The position numbers and the translations under genes are program-made. A stretch of DNA of 64,000 nt from Streptomyces lincolnensis (lineage in GTDB: Bacteria > Actinomycetota > Actinomycetes > Streptomycetales > Streptomycetaceae), in contig NZ_JAIHON010000004.1 in NCBI RefSeq assembly GCF_021173675.1, forward strand, positions 372,001-436,000. The letters are read 5' to 3'. The notes below the pieces were generated by a model. It was not told where the DNA came from, did not search any database, and saw only the letters and a list, made by a program, of their open reading frames with translations. Positions 8,792 to 19,435 of this stretch are shown one piece after another (positions within the stretch are counted from its first letter, which is position 1; every line of letters starts with the position of its first letter).

Positions 8792-9724
8792 ATGGGGCGC
8801 TACGTCGCACGACGACTGCTCCAGATGATCCCGGTGTTCATCGGGACAACCCTGCTGATCTTTCTCATGGTCTACGCCCTGCCCGGTGACCCCGTGCGCG
8901 GCCTCTTCGGCGACAAGGCCGGCAGCCCGCAGGTCATCGCGGCGCTGAGACATGAGTACGGCCTGGACCAGCCGATCCTGGTGCAGTACTGGAACTACAT
9001 GAAGGACATGATCCTTCACGGCGACTTCGGCACACAGATCGCCAGTGGCCGTCCCGTCACGGAGGTGCTGGGCGACGCCTTCCCGGTGACCATGCGTCTG
9101 GCGTCTCTCGCCTTCGCCATCGAGGTCGTCCTGGGCATCGCCCTGGGTGTGGTGGCGGGCCTGCGCGCCGGCCGGCTCACCGACAACGTGGTCCTCCTGA
9201 TCACGCTGCTGTTCATCTCGGTCCCGGTCTTCGTCCTCGGCTTCATCGCCAAGCTGGTCTTCGCCGAGCAGCTCGGCTGGATGGACCCGAACGTCAACGA
9301 CTCGACGGACTACGGCCAGTTGCTGATGCCGGCGATCGTCCTGGCGACCGCGTCACTGGCCTATGTGACGCGGCTGACCCGGACCTCGATCGCCGAGAAC
9401 CGGCGCGCGGACTACATCCGCACCGCGATCGCCAAGGGTCTGCCGAAGAGCCGTGTGGTGGGCGTCCACCTCATGCGCAACTCGATGATCCCGGTGATCA
9501 CCTACCTGGGCACCGACATCGGTGCGCTGATGGGCGGCGCCGTCGTCACCGAGGGCCTGTTCAACATCCAGGGTGTGGGCGGCACGATCTACGAGTCCCT
9601 GGTGCGCCGCGAGGGCACCACGCTGGTCGGCCTGGTGACGATCCTCGTCCTCATCTATCTCCTTGCCAACCTGCTCGTCGACCTGCTCTACGCGGTCCTT
9701 GACCCGAGGATTCGCTATGCCTGA
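8792..9724 (+). CDS. Importer A permease 1 (OppB/DppB type), 310 aa
   Basis: Inner-membrane channel subunit of a peptide ABC importer. N-terminal MGRYVARRLLQMIPVFIGTTLLIF is the conserved first helix and PGDPV the OppB signature. About six membrane helices follow, with the ATPase-contacting EAA loop near TAIAKGLPKSRVVGVHLMRN. ATG 8792 has GGAGG at 8783-8787. The stop overlaps the next start by 8 nt (translational coupling). Confidence 0.93.
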   Translation: MGRYVARRLLQMIPVFIGTTLLIFLMVYALPGDPVRGLFGDKAGSPQVIAALRHEYGLDQPILVQYWNYMKDMILHGDFGTQIASGRPVTEVLGDAFPVTMRLASLAFAIEVVLGIALGVVAGLRAGRLTDNVVLLITLLFISVPVFVLGFIAKLVFAEQLGWMDPNVNDSTDYGQLLMPAIVLATASLAYVTRLTRTSIAENRRADYIRTAIAKGLPKSRVVGVHLMRNSMIPVITYLGTDIGALMGGAVVTEGLFNIQGVGGTIYESLVRREGTTLVGLVTILVLIYLLANLLVDLLYAVLDPRIRYA

Positions 9725-10667
9725 CGTGACCAAGACCGACGTCAAGACCGACGCGGCGGACCCGGTGGGAGCGGCACCCGTGGCGAAAGCCGCCGAGTCC
9801 AAACCGGAGAAGTCCCGCAGCCTGTGGGGCGACGCCTGGGCAGACCTGCGCCGCAGCTGGATCTTCATCGTCTCCAGCGTGCTGATCTTCTTCCTGCTGC
9901 TGATCACCTTCTTCCCCGGCTGGTTCACCAGCGCGCAGCCGGTCCTCGGTGACCTGTCCAACCACTACCTCCAGAAGCCCAAGCTGGGGGAGGTCGGCTC
10001 GCCCGACTGGCTCGGCTACGACCAGCAGGGCCGCAGCGTGTACGCCCGTGTCATCTACGGCACCCGGGCCTCCGTGGCGGTCGGCTTCGGCACCACCATC
10101 CTGGTCACCCTCGTGGGCAGCCTGGTCGGCATGATCGCCGGGTACTTCGGCGGGATCGTCGACTCGATCCTGTCGCGGCTGACGGACGTCTTCTTCGGCA
10201 TCCCGTTCCTGCTCGGCACCATGGTCGTGCTGAACTCCTTCCCGGAGCGCACCACCTGGGTGGTCATCGGCGCCCTGGGCTTCTTCGGCTGGACGCAGAT
10301 CTCCCGCGTGATGCGCGGTGCGGTGATCACCACCAAGCAGTCCGACTACGTCCAGGCCGCCAAGGCGCTGGGCGCGAGCACCCCGCGGATCATGTTCCGG
10401 CACATCCTGCCGAACACCATGGCCCCGGTGATCGTCGTCGCCACCATCTCGCTCGGTGTCTACATCGCCGCCGAGGCCACGCTGTCGTTCCTGGGCCTCG
10501 GCCTCAGTGGCGTGTCGTGGGGCAACGACATCTCCGACGGCGGCAACTCGATCCGTGTCGCCCAGTGGATCATGCTCTATCCGTCGATCATGCTCAGCAT
10601 CACGGTGCTGGCATTCATCATGCTCGGTGAGGCCGTACGCAACGCCCTCGACCCGAAGATGCGCTGA
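9717..10667 (+). CDS. Importer A permease 2 (OppC/DppC type), 316 aa
   Basis: Second channel subunit. ATG 9717 (MPDVTKTDVKTD) overlaps the end of permease 1 by 8 nt. A cytoplasmic N-terminal extension of about 40 residues precedes the first helix. Motifs: GYDQQGRSVYARVIYGTR (OppC), EAA loop QAAKALGASTPRIMFRHILPN, C-terminal GEAVRNALDPKMR. Followed after 11 nt by the first ATPase. Confidence 0.93.
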   Translation: MPDVTKTDVKTDAADPVGAAPVAKAAESKPEKSRSLWGDAWADLRRSWIFIVSSVLIFFLLLITFFPGWFTSAQPVLGDLSNHYLQKPKLGEVGSPDWLGYDQQGRSVYARVIYGTRASVAVGFGTTILVTLVGSLVGMIAGYFGGIVDSILSRLTDVFFGIPFLLGTMVVLNSFPERTTWVVIGALGFFGWTQISRVMRGAVITTKQSDYVQAAKALGASTPRIMFRHILPNTMAPVIVVATISLGVYIAAEATLSFLGLGLSGVSWGNDISDGGNSIRVAQWIMLYPSIMLSITVLAFIMLGEAVRNALDPKMR

Positions 10668-10678
10668 GGGAGGCGTAC

Positions 10679-11728
10679 GTGACGATCATCGAAGAAACAG
10701 CCGTACCCTCGCCGCGCGAGGGCGACGGCGGCCCGCTGCTCGAAGTGCGGGACCTGCACGTCGAGTTCCACACCCGCGAGGGCGTGGTCCGGGCGGTCAA
10801 CGGCGTCAACTACAACGTGCACGCGGGCGAGACGCTCGCCGTGCTCGGTGAGTCGGGCTCCGGCAAGTCCGTGACCGCGCAGGCGATCATGGGCATCCTC
10901 GACATGCCGCCGGCGAAGATCCCGCAGGGCGAGATCCTCTTCCGCGGCGAGGACATGCTCAAGATGTCCGGTGAGGACCGCCGCAAGATCCGCGGCCGCC
11001 GGATCGCCATGATCTTCCAGGACGCGCTCAGCTCGCTGAACCCGGTGCTCTCCGTGGGCTACCAGCTCGGCGAGATGTTCCGCGTCCACCAGGGCCTGTC
11101 CAAGAAGGACGCCAAGGCCAAGGCGATCGAGCTGATGGACCGGGTGAAGATCCCGGCCGCCGCGGCCCGGGTCAACGACTACCCGCACCAGTTCTCCGGC
11201 GGTATGCGCCAGCGCATCATGATCGCCATGGCACTGGCCCTGGAGCCGGACCTGATCATCGCCGACGAGCCCACCACGGCTCTCGACGTGACGGTCCAGG
11301 CCCAGGTCATGGACCTGCTCGCGGAGCTCCAGCGCGAGTACAACATGGGTCTCATCCTGATCACCCACGACCTCGGCGTCGTCGCCGACGTCGCGGACAA
11401 GATCGCGGTGATGTACGCGGGCCGGATCGTGGAGCGCGCCCCGATCCACGAGCTGTACAAGCGCCCCGCGCACCCGTACACGCGGGGTCTGCTGGACTCG
11501 ATCCCGCGCCTGGACCAGAAGGGCCAGGAGCTCTACGCGATCAAGGGCCTGCCGCCCAACCTGCTGCACGTGCCGACGGGTTGCGCCTTCAACCCGCGCT
11601 GCCCCAAGGCCCAGGACATCTGCCGTACGGACGTCCCGGACCTCTTCCCGGTCACCGAGCGGGACGGCGGCGAGCTGCCCGGCCGCGCCTCGGCGTGCCA
11701 CTTCTGGAAGGAGACGATCCATGGCTGA
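10679..11728 (+). CDS. Importer A ATPase 1 (OppD/DppD type), 349 aa
   Basis: Nucleotide-binding subunit. GTG 10679 has GAGGGAGG at 10666-10673. Walker A GESGSGKS (residues 57-64), signature SGGMRQR, Walker [12 protein letters not shown], switch His in ITHDLG. The C-terminal oligopeptide-transporter tail carries C-x5-C-x6-C (CAFNPRCPKAQDIC) and a later Cys in ACHFW, a pattern that can hold a 4Fe-4S cluster in OppD proteins (recalled, not visible here). Overlaps ATPase 2 by 8 nt. Confidence 0.94.
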   Translation: MTIIEETAVPSPREGDGGPLLEVRDLHVEFHTREGVVRAVNGVNYNVHAGETLAVLGESGSGKSVTAQAIMGILDMPPAKIPQGEILFRGEDMLKMSGEDRRKIRGRRIAMIFQDALSSLNPVLSVGYQLGEMFRVHQGLSKKDAKAKAIELMDRVKIPAAAARVNDYPHQFSGGMRQRIMIAMALALEPDLIIADEPTTALDVTVQAQVMDLLAELQREYNMGLILITHDLGVVADVADKIAVMYAGRIVERAPIHELYKRPAHPYTRGLLDSIPRLDQKGQELYAIKGLPPNLLHVPTGCAFNPRCPKAQDICRTDVPDLFPVTERDGGELPGRASACHFWKETIHG

Positions 11729-12869
11729 GCTCAGCAAGAACGACGAGCCGCAGGACGCCACGCCGAACGTCTCCGACGTCGAGGTCGTGGACGCCCACTC
11801 CGAGACGGAGGCGGTGGCCGCGATCGAGGCGCCCGTGGAGCGCGGTGAGCCGATCCTCCAGGTGCGCAACCTGGTGAAGCACTTCCCGCTCACCCAGGGC
11901 ATCCTGTTCAAGAAGCAGATCGGCGCGGTCAAGGCCGTCGACGGTGTCTCCTTCGACCTGTACCAGGGCGAGACCCTGGGCATCGTGGGCGAGTCCGGCT
12001 GCGGCAAGTCCACCGTCGCCAAGCTGCTGATGAACCTGGAGCGGGCCACCGCCGGCGAGATCTTCTACAAGGGCCAGGACATCACCAAGCTGTCCGGGCG
12101 CGCGATGAAGGCGGTCCGCCGGAACATCCAGATGGTGTTCCAGGACCCGTACACCTCGCTCAACCCCCGTATGACGGTGGGCGACATCATCGGCGAGCCC
12201 TTCGACATCCACCCCGAGGTGGCCCCGAAGGGCGACCGCCGCAAGCGCGTCCAGGAGCTCCTGGACGTCGTCGGCCTCAACCCGGAGTACATCAACCGGT
12301 ACCCGCACCAGTTCTCCGGTGGTCAGCGCCAGCGCATCGGCATCGCCCGCGGCCTGGCCCTGAACCCCGAGATCATCATCTGCGACGAGCCGGTGTCGGC
12401 CCTGGACGTGTCCGTCCAGGCGCAGGTCATCAACCTGATGGAGCGACTCCAGGACGAGTTCAACCTCTCCTACATCTTCATCGCCCACGACCTGTCGATC
12501 GTCCGGCACATCTCGGACCGCGTCGGCGTGATGTACCTCGGCAAGATCGCCGAGATCGGCACCGACGAGCAGATCTACGACCACCCGACGCACCCCTACA
12601 CCCAGGCGCTGCTGTCGGCGGTCCCGGTGCCCGACCCGGAGGCCCGCGAGGGCCGCGAGCGGATCATCCTCTCCGGTGACGTCCCCTCCCCGGCCAACCC
12701 GCCCTCCGGCTGCCGCTTCCGCACCCGCTGCTGGAAGGCCGAGGACAAGTGCGCCAACGAGGTGCCGCTCCTCGCGATCCCCGAGCGCTTCAAGACCTCG
12801 GACACCCCGGCCGCCCACGAGTCGGCCTGCCACTTCGCCGAGGAAAAGGACGTCGTCCACGCGGCCTGA
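11721..12869 (+). CDS. Importer A ATPase 2 (OppF/DppF type), 382 aa
   Basis: Second nucleotide-binding subunit. ATG 11721 lies inside the end of ATPase 1. An acidic, poorly conserved N-terminal extension of about 45 aa precedes the ABC domain. Walker A GESGCGKS, signature SGGQRQR, Walker [12 protein letters not shown], His in IAHDLS. The C-terminal Cys set C-x5-C-x6-C ([14 protein letters not shown]) plus ACHFAEEK is present. Last gene of operon A; a 13-bp hairpin follows 15 nt after the stop. Confidence 0.94.
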   Translation: MAELSKNDEPQDATPNVSDVEVVDAHSETEAVAAIEAPVERGEPILQVRNLVKHFPLTQGILFKKQIGAVKAVDGVSFDLYQGETLGIVGESGCGKSTVAKLLMNLERATAGEIFYKGQDITKLSGRAMKAVRRNIQMVFQDPYTSLNPRMTVGDIIGEPFDIHPEVAPKGDRRKRVQELLDVVGLNPEYINRYPHQFSGGQRQRIGIARGLALNPEIIICDEPVSALDVSVQAQVINLMERLQDEFNLSYIFIAHDLSIVRHISDRVGVMYLGKIAEIGTDEQIYDHPTHPYTQALLSAVPVPDPEAREGRERIILSGDVPSPANPPSGCRFRTRCWKAEDKCANEVPLLAIPERFKTSDTPAAHESACHFAEEKDVVHAA

Positions 12870-12883
12870 CGCCTTGCGCCACG

Positions 12884-12915
12884 GTTCCCGGCACCCTCAC
12901 GGGGGTGCCGGGAAC
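12884..12915 (+). terminator. Importer A operon terminator
   Basis: GTTCCCGGCACCC (12884-12896) and GGGTGCCGGGAAC (12903-12915) form a perfect 13-bp stem with a 6-nt loop. Confidence 0.8.
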
Positions 12916-12950
12916 GGTGTTTCCAGGACCGAGGAAGGCACAGAAGGAAC

Positions 12951-13340
12951 ATGCTGCACCACGTGGAGCTGTGGGTCCCCGACCTGCCGAGGGCGGCGGG
13001 GGAGTGGGGCTGGCTGTTCGACCGGCTCGGCTGGACGCCGTACCAGGAGTGGGAGCGGGGGCGGAGCTGGCGGCGCGGGCGGACGTACGTCGTCGTGGAG
13101 CAGTCCCCGGCGATGAGCGGCGAGCGGCACGACCGCACACGGCCCGGCCTCAACCACCTCGCGTTCCACGCGGGTTCCCGGGACGAGGTCGACGCGCTCG
13201 CCGGGGCCGCCCCCGCACACGGCTGGCTGCCCCTGTTCGCCGACCGCTACCCGCATGCGGGCGGGCCGGATCACTACGCCGCCTATCTGGCCAACTCGGA
13301 CGGCTTCGAGGTGGAACTGGTCGCCGAGGTCACGCCCTGA
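12951..13340 (+). CDS. VOC-superfamily (glyoxalase/dioxygenase fold) protein, 129 aa
   Basis: Single-domain vicinal oxygen chelate protein: MLHHVELWVPDLPRAAGEWGWLF begins the first beta-alpha-beta unit, NHLAFHA supplies the second His strand, and DGFEVELVAE the terminal Glu strand. These give candidate metal ligands His4, the His of NHLAFH and a C-terminal Glu. Substrate unknown; members include glyoxalase, bleomycin-resistance and dioxygenase proteins. ATG 12951 with an AGAAGGA-type site close upstream. The last 11 nt overlap the convergent ATPase of importer B. Confidence 0.8.
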   Translation: MLHHVELWVPDLPRAAGEWGWLFDRLGWTPYQEWERGRSWRRGRTYVVVEQSPAMSGERHDRTRPGLNHLAFHAGSRDEVDALAGAAPAHGWLPLFADRYPHAGGPDHYAAYLANSDGFEVELVAEVTP

Positions 13341-14303
13341 TCGTCGCCCGAGCCCAATGACAAGCCACCTGTGCCTCCCCGCCCCCCGACAACACCCCGG
13401 GATCCTCGCCCCGGCAGGCGCTCGCCACCCCCGCTCGCTCCGCCTCCCCGCCCGCGAGTACCTGGCAGCGGGCGTGGAAGCGGCAGCCGGAGGGGATGCG
13501 GGAGGGGTCGGGGGGTTCGCCGGTGAGGACGACGGGGGCCTCGGGGGCCTCGGGGAGCACCGACAGCAGGGCCTGGGTGTAGGGGTGGCGGGGTGAGGTC
13601 AGGATCTGCTCGACATCACCCGTCTCCACGATCCGGCCGAGGTACATCACCGCGACCCGGTCGGCGATGTTCCAGGCCAGACCCAGGTCATGGGTCACCA
13701 CCAGTGCCGACAGGCCCAGTTCGTCGCGGAGGCGGAGGAGGAGGGCCAGGATCTCGCCGCGTACGGAGGCGTCCAGGGAGGCCACCGGCTCGTCGGCGAC
13801 GAGGAGTTCCGGTTCCAGGACCAACGCGCCCGCGATGACGACCCGTTGACGCTGACCGCCGGACAGCTCGTGCGGGTAGCGCAGGAAGAAGCGCTCCGGG
13901 GGACGGAGGCCCGCCCGGGAGAGGGCCTCGGACACCGCTGCCCGTTCGTCGCCGCCGTAGCCGTGGATACGCAGGCCCTCGGCGACCGCGTCGTACACCG
14001 TGTGCCGTGGGTTCAGTGACCCGGACGGGTCCTGGAGGACCAGTTGGACGCGCCGGCGGTACGCCTTGAGCGCGCGGGAGGTGTAGTCGAGCGGGCGGCC
14101 GTCGAAGACCACCCGGCCCTCCGTCGGCGGCACCAGTCCCAGCAGCGACCGCGCCAGGGTCGTCTTGCCGCAGCCCGACTCGCCGACCAGGGCCACGATC
14201 TCGCCGGGCCGGATGTCGAGGTCGACACCGTCGACGGCCCGGGCGGGCGGCGCGCCGCGCCGGCCCGGGAAGGTGATGTGGAGGCCTTCCACGCTCAGGA
14301 GGG

Positions 14304-14307
<4 letters not shown>
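13330..14307 (-). CDS. Importer B ATPase 2 (OppF/DppF type), 325 aa
   Basis: ATG 14307 overlaps the TGA of the preceding ATPase (ATGA) and has GAGGAG upstream. Walker A GESGCGKT, signature SGGQRQR, Walker [12 protein letters not shown], His in VTHDLG. The tail has C-x5-C (CRFHARC) but the third Cys follows after 16 residues ([18 protein letters not shown]) instead of the usual 6, unlike the other five ATPases in this window. The 3' end overlaps the VOC gene by 11 bp. Last gene of the leftward operon B. Confidence 0.92.
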
Positions 14308-15295
<988 letters not shown>

Positions 15296-15299
<4 letters not shown>

Positions 15300-16204
15300 C
15301 GCGCCACCCCCAGCCTGGGATTGAGGACCGACTCCACCGCGCGCCCGCACAGCGTGAACGCCAGCGCCACCACCGCGATCGCGATGCCCGGCGGCACCAG
15401 GTACCACCAGTCGCCCGCGCTGACCGCTCCGGCCTCCCGCGCGTCCTGGAGCAGCCCGCCCCAGGACACCACCGTGGGGTCGCCGAGCCCGAGGAAGGCG
15501 AGCGTCGCCTCGGCGAGGATCGCGGAGGAGATGATCAGCGTGGTCTGGGCGAGGACCAGCGGCATGACGTTGGGCAGGACGTGCCGGCTCATGATGTGCC
15601 CGTGCCCGCCGCCCAGCGCCTTCGCCCGCTCGATGTACGGCCGTGACTCCACCGCCAGCGTCTGCGCCCGCACCAGCCGGGCCGTGGTCGGCCAGGTGGT
15701 GACACCGATCGCCAGGACGATCGTGCCGAGGGAACGGGACATCACCGTCGCGAGGGCGATGGCCAGCACCAGCGTCGGCATGACCAGGAACCAGTCCGTG
15801 ATCCGCATGATCACCGTGGCGTACCGGCCGCGGAAGTGCCCGGCGGTGATGCCGATGAACGCCCCGATCGCCACCGACAGCACGGCCGCGAGCAGCCCGA
15901 CGAGCAGCGACACGCGGGCGCCCCAGATGAGCAGGCCGAGCAGACTGCGCCCGAACCGGTCGGTGCCGAGCGGGAACTCGCCGCTCGGGCTCTCCAGCGG
16001 CTGCCCGGGCGCCCGGGTCACGCTCTGCACGTCGGAGCCGACGGTCAGCGGCGCGGTGAGCGCGAGCAGCGCGAACAGGGCAAGGGTGGCGAGCCCGAAG
16101 AGGCCCGCGCGATGGGTGCGGTACTGCTTCCAGAAGCGCGCGGCCGAGTGGCGCCTGCGCTGCCAGGCGAGGGCGCGCGGACTGGCAGCCGTTTCTGTCG
16201 TCAT
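15296..16204 (-). CDS. Importer B permease 2 (OppC/DppC type), 302 aa
   Basis: ATG 16204; overlaps permease 1 by 4 nt. Motifs: LGTDRFGRSLLGLLIWGAR (OppC), EAA loop ERAKALGGGHGHIMSRHVLPN, C-terminal GRAVESVLNPRLG. Six predicted helices. Sequence is clearly more distant from the A and C permeases than those are from each other. Confidence 0.92.
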
Positions 16205-17244
16205 CGGCCCACCCTCGGGTCGAGCAGCGGATACACGAGGTCGGCCACGGTGTTCATCACGATCACCGCCGCGGCGAAGAAGAAGAACAACCCCTGCACC
16301 AGGGGCAGGTCCGGCACGCTCAGTGCCTGGTAGAACAGCCCGCCGAGCCCCGGCCAGGAGAACACGGTCTCGACCAGGATCACACCCGCGACCGTCCGCC
16401 CGAGGTTGACGAAGACCAGCGTCACGGTCGGCAGCAGCGCGTTCGGCACGGCATGCCGGCGCCGGACCAGGTCGTCCCGGAGTCCCTTGGCGCGGGCGGT
16501 GGTCAGATAGTCGCCGCCCATCTCGTCCAGCAGCGCCGAGCGGGTGACCAGCAGGGTCTGGCCGTACTCGACCGCGACCAGCGTGATCACCGGCAGGATC
16601 AGATGGTGGGCGACGTCGAGGACGTAGGCGAATCCCTCCTCGCCGCCCGACTCCATGCCGCCGGTCGGGAAGAGGCCCGGGATCGGGCCGATGCCGACGG
16701 AGAACACGATGATGAGCAGCAGGCCCAGCCAGAAGGAGGGGACGGAGTACAGGGTCAGCGCCAGGCCCGTGTTGAGCTTGTCCCCGAGCCCGCCGTGCCG
16801 CCAGGCCGCGCGGGTGCCCAGGAAGATGCCGAGGGCGGTGTAGAGGACGAACGCCGTGCCGGTCAGCAGCAGCGTGTTCGGCAGCGCCTCGGTGATCTTG
16901 TCGAGGACCGGGGCGCGGAACTGGTACGAGGTGCCGAGGTCACCGGTGAGCGCCTTGCCGCAGTAGTCGGTGAACTGCTGCCACACCGGCAGGTCGAGCC
17001 CGAACTCCCTTCGGTACGCGGCCAGTTGCTCGGCGGACACCGGGCGGCCGCCGGTCATGGTCTTGACCGGGTCGCCCGGGATCAGCCGGAACAGGAAGAA
17101 GCCGGTGACCAGGACGGCGAGCAGGGAGACGGCGGCACCGCCCACCTTCCCGGCGCCGTAGCGGAGATAGGCCGGGCCGGACGTGCGGCGGGCCGCCGGT
17201 TCCGTGAGAACCGGAGGAGCGGCGGCCTTCTGGAGGCTACTCAC
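16201..17244 (-). CDS. Importer B permease 1 (OppB/DppB type), 347 aa
   Basis: Start chosen as GTG 17244 (MSSLQKAAAPPVLTEPA), which overlaps the binding-protein stop by 8 nt; the frame extends to 17334 but only inside the upstream gene. About 40 cytoplasmic residues precede the first helix. FFLFRLIPGDPVKTMTGG is the OppB signature, and the EAA loop is TTARAKGLRDDLVRRRHAVPN. Confidence 0.88.
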   Translation of the reverse strand: MSSLQKAAAPPVLTEPAARRTSGPAYLRYGAGKVGGAAVSLLAVLVTGFFLFRLIPGDPVKTMTGGRPVSAEQLAAYRREFGLDLPVWQQFTDYCGKALTGDLGTSYQFRAPVLDKITEALPNTLLLTGTAFVLYTALGIFLGTRAAWRHGGLGDKLNTGLALTLYSVPSFWLGLLLIIVFSVGIGPIPGLFPTGGMESGGEEGFAYVLDVAHHLILPVITLVAVEYGQTLLVTRSALLDEMGGDYLTTARAKGLRDDLVRRRHAVPNALLPTVTLVFVNLGRTVAGVILVETVFSWPGLGGLFYQALSVPDLPLVQGLFFFFAAAVIVMNTVADLVYPLLDPRVGR

Positions 17245-19105
17245 GGTCGTCGGCGGTGGCCCTGCGGCGCATCGCGAAGAACAGTCCGGCACCCACGAGG
17301 ACCGCCGCTCCCACGGCGCCGCCGATGACGACACCGGTCGAGGAGGAGTCGTCGGATGAGCCGCCGGAGTCCGCCGGGACGGCCGACCACCAGCTCCAGT
17401 AGCCGTCCTGGCCGTAGATGTTGCCCGCCCCGCTCGGCATGGTCCGGATCGACTTGATCTGGTCGGTGCGGTAGGCCTCGACAGCGTTCGGGTACGCCAT
17501 GACGTTCATGTACCCCAGGTCGTACAGCCGCGACTCCATCTGCTGGACGATCGCCGCCCGTTTGGCGGGGTCGTACTCGGCGAGCTGGCGGGCGTACAGG
17601 TCGTCGTACCGCTTGTCGCAGATGAAGTTGTCGGTGGCTCCGGTGTCCTTGGGGGTGGCGGGCAGGGCCGCGCAGGTGTGGATGGACAGGACGAAGTCCG
17701 GGTCGGGGTTGACGGACCAGCCGTCGAAGGCGAGGTCATAGGTGCCGGCGAGCCAGGGGTCGGAGACGTTGTCCAGGCAGTCGAGGCGTACGCCGATGCC
17801 GAGCTTGCCCCACCACTCCTTCAGGTACTGGCCGACCGCCTTGTCGTTGGGGTCGGTGGCGTGGCACAGGACGCGGTAGGTGATCGGCCTGCCGTCCTTG
17901 CCGAGGCGTTCGCCGGCGCTGTTCTTCCTGTAGCCCGCCCGGTCGAGGAGGGCCGCCGCCTGCTCGGGGTCGTAGGCGAGTTCCTGGCTCGCCGAGGGCT
18001 TGAAGAAGTACTGCGAGAAGCGGGGCGGGATGTAGCCCTGGCCCTCGACGGCGTGGCCCTGGAAGACCTTGTCGATGATCGTCTTGCGGTCCACGGCCAT
18101 GAACAGGGCGTGCCGGACCCGCTGGTCCAGCAGGGAGGGGTGGCCGTCACCGAACTTCTGGCCGTTCCTCGCCTTGGCGCCGGGGTTGGTGGCGATGGCG
18201 TAGAAGCGGCGGCCGGGGGCGTCGTTGACCTTGATGTCGTCCGCGTTCTTCAGGGAGGCGGCCTGGGCGGGGGTCAGCGCCGGCTGGCCCGCGACGAAGG
18301 AGACCTCGCCCTTGCGCAGGGCGGCGACGGCCGCGTCCTGGTCCTTGTAGTAGCGGAAGACCAGCTCGTCGAACTTGGGCGCCCCGCGCCAGAAGCCCTT
18401 GTTGGCCTTGAGCCGGACGTAGCTGTCGGCCTTGTAGTCGGTGAGGACGAACGGGCCGTTGCCGACGATGGGGAACTTCTTGTCGTTGTTGAACTCGGAG
18501 AAGTCGCCGACCTTCTCCCAGACGTGCTTGGGCACGATCGGCACGTCGAGTGCGGTCATCGTGGCCTGCGGTTTCTTCAGCTTGATGACCAGCTGGGTGG
18601 GGCTGGGCGCGGTGACCTTCTCGAAGTTGGCGACGAAGCTGCCGTTGGCGGTGGCGGCGCCCTCGTCGGTCATCATCTTGGTGAAGGTCCAGGCGGCGTC
18701 CTCGGCGGTGGCCCGCTGTCCGTCGGACCACTTGGAGTTCGAGCGGATCGTGTAGGTCCAGGTCAGCTTGTCCGGGGACGACTCCCACTTGGTGGCCAGG
18801 CCCGGGACGGCGTGGGCGTCCTTGGGGTCGTAGTTGGTCAGATATTCGTACGTCAGCCGGTGGATGCTGGTGCTGAGCAGCCGGCTGGCGAGGAACGGGC
18901 TGAGCGAGTCGACGCTCTGGGCGACGGCGACCGTGAGGACCTTGTCGCCGTCCGCGGCGGCGGCCTGCCGGGGGGCCGGGTCGAGCGGGGTCGCGAGCCC
19001 GGCCGAGAACACCAGGGCGGCGGCACCGGCGGTGGCGACGAGCCGGACCGTGCGGGGTCGTGATCGCGGGCCCTTCGGGCCCCTGCCGTGGACGTGTGTG
19101 CTCAT
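17237..19105 (-). CDS. Importer B substrate-binding protein with C-terminal membrane anchor, 622 aa
   Basis: Family 5 binding protein starting at ATG 19105 (MSTHVHGRGPKG) with GAGG 9 nt upstream; the frame continues to 19279 but lacks a ribosome site there. The N-terminus has a basic region and a hydrophobic signal (LVATAGAAALVFSAG) but no lipobox Cys. SBP motifs: KWSDGQRATAEDAAWTF, GNGPFVLTDYK, DLAFDGWSVNPDPDF. The C-terminus ends in a Ser-rich linker, a hydrophobic segment (GVVIGGAVGAAVLVGAGLFF) and RRR, so it is probably held at the membrane by that helix. No LPxTG motif. First gene of operon B. Confidence 0.88.
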   Translation of the reverse strand: MSTHVHGRGPKGPRSRPRTVRLVATAGAAALVFSAGLATPLDPAPRQAAAADGDKVLTVAVAQSVDSLSPFLASRLLSTSIHRLTYEYLTNYDPKDAHAVPGLATKWESSPDKLTWTYTIRSNSKWSDGQRATAEDAAWTFTKMMTDEGAATANGSFVANFEKVTAPSPTQLVIKLKKPQATMTALDVPIVPKHVWEKVGDFSEFNNDKKFPIVGNGPFVLTDYKADSYVRLKANKGFWRGAPKFDELVFRYYKDQDAAVAALRKGEVSFVAGQPALTPAQAASLKNADDIKVNDAPGRRFYAIATNPGAKARNGQKFGDGHPSLLDQRVRHALFMAVDRKTIIDKVFQGHAVEGQGYIPPRFSQYFFKPSASQELAYDPEQAAALLDRAGYRKNSAGERLGKDGRPITYRVLCHATDPNDKAVGQYLKEWWGKLGIGVRLDCLDNVSDPWLAGTYDLAFDGWSVNPDPDFVLSIHTCAALPATPKDTGATDNFICDKRYDDLYARQLAEYDPAKRAAIVQQMESRLYDLGYMNVMAYPNAVEAYRTDQIKSIRTMPSGAGNIYGQDGYWSWWSAVPADSGGSSDDSSSTGVVIGGAVGAAVLVGAGLFFAMRRRATADDRE

Positions 19106-19188
19106 GGGTCGTGACCTCGCGTCATCGCTCGCACAGAAACGGCTTGTCGGACTGCTGGATCGGACCTGGGGCCGGTGATTGATGAGTG

Positions 19189-19218
19189 TGTCTACCAGTG
19201 GCGCTCCGCGGGCGTCAA
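19189..19218 (-). promoter_or_regulatory. Promoter of importer B
   Basis: On the minus strand TTGACG (19218-19213) and TAGACA (19194-19189) are 18 bp apart, a good vegetative sigma match, about 85 bp upstream of the ATG at 19105. Confidence 0.6.
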
Positions 19219-19342
19219 CGGGGCACGACAGCCCATGTGGCCTGCGGAAACAACGAACTGACGTACGCGTGTCAGCCATTGGTCCACACCGGTGAAGAGC
19301 CGCTGGTGGAGAGTTGACGGCGTGTCGGGGGCCGCACGCAGC

Positions 19343-19376
19343 GACGCCCCGCCGGACCGGGGTCCGACGGGGCGTC
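19343..19376 (-). terminator. Terminator of the small secreted protein gene
   Basis: Arms 19343-19358 and 19361-19376 match over 16 nt with one mismatch and a 2-nt loop. It lies 60 nt beyond the stop at 19436. The remainder of 19106-19435 holds the importer B promoter and nothing else recognisable. Confidence 0.7.
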
Positions 19377-19435
19377 AGGTGGGTGTCGGCTACCGGTAGC
19401 CTCCCGTGTTACCGGTCTCCGTCACCGCCGTGGGC

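Noticed and set aside
7022..12869. Calling importer A (or C) bldKA-bldKE outright
   Set aside because: In S. coelicolor, as I recall it, the first bldK gene is a permease, whereas both A and C begin with the binding protein; orthology needs a tree.
17237..17400. LPxTG sortase signal on the importer B binding protein
   Set aside because: No LPxTG-like motif precedes the C-terminal helix.
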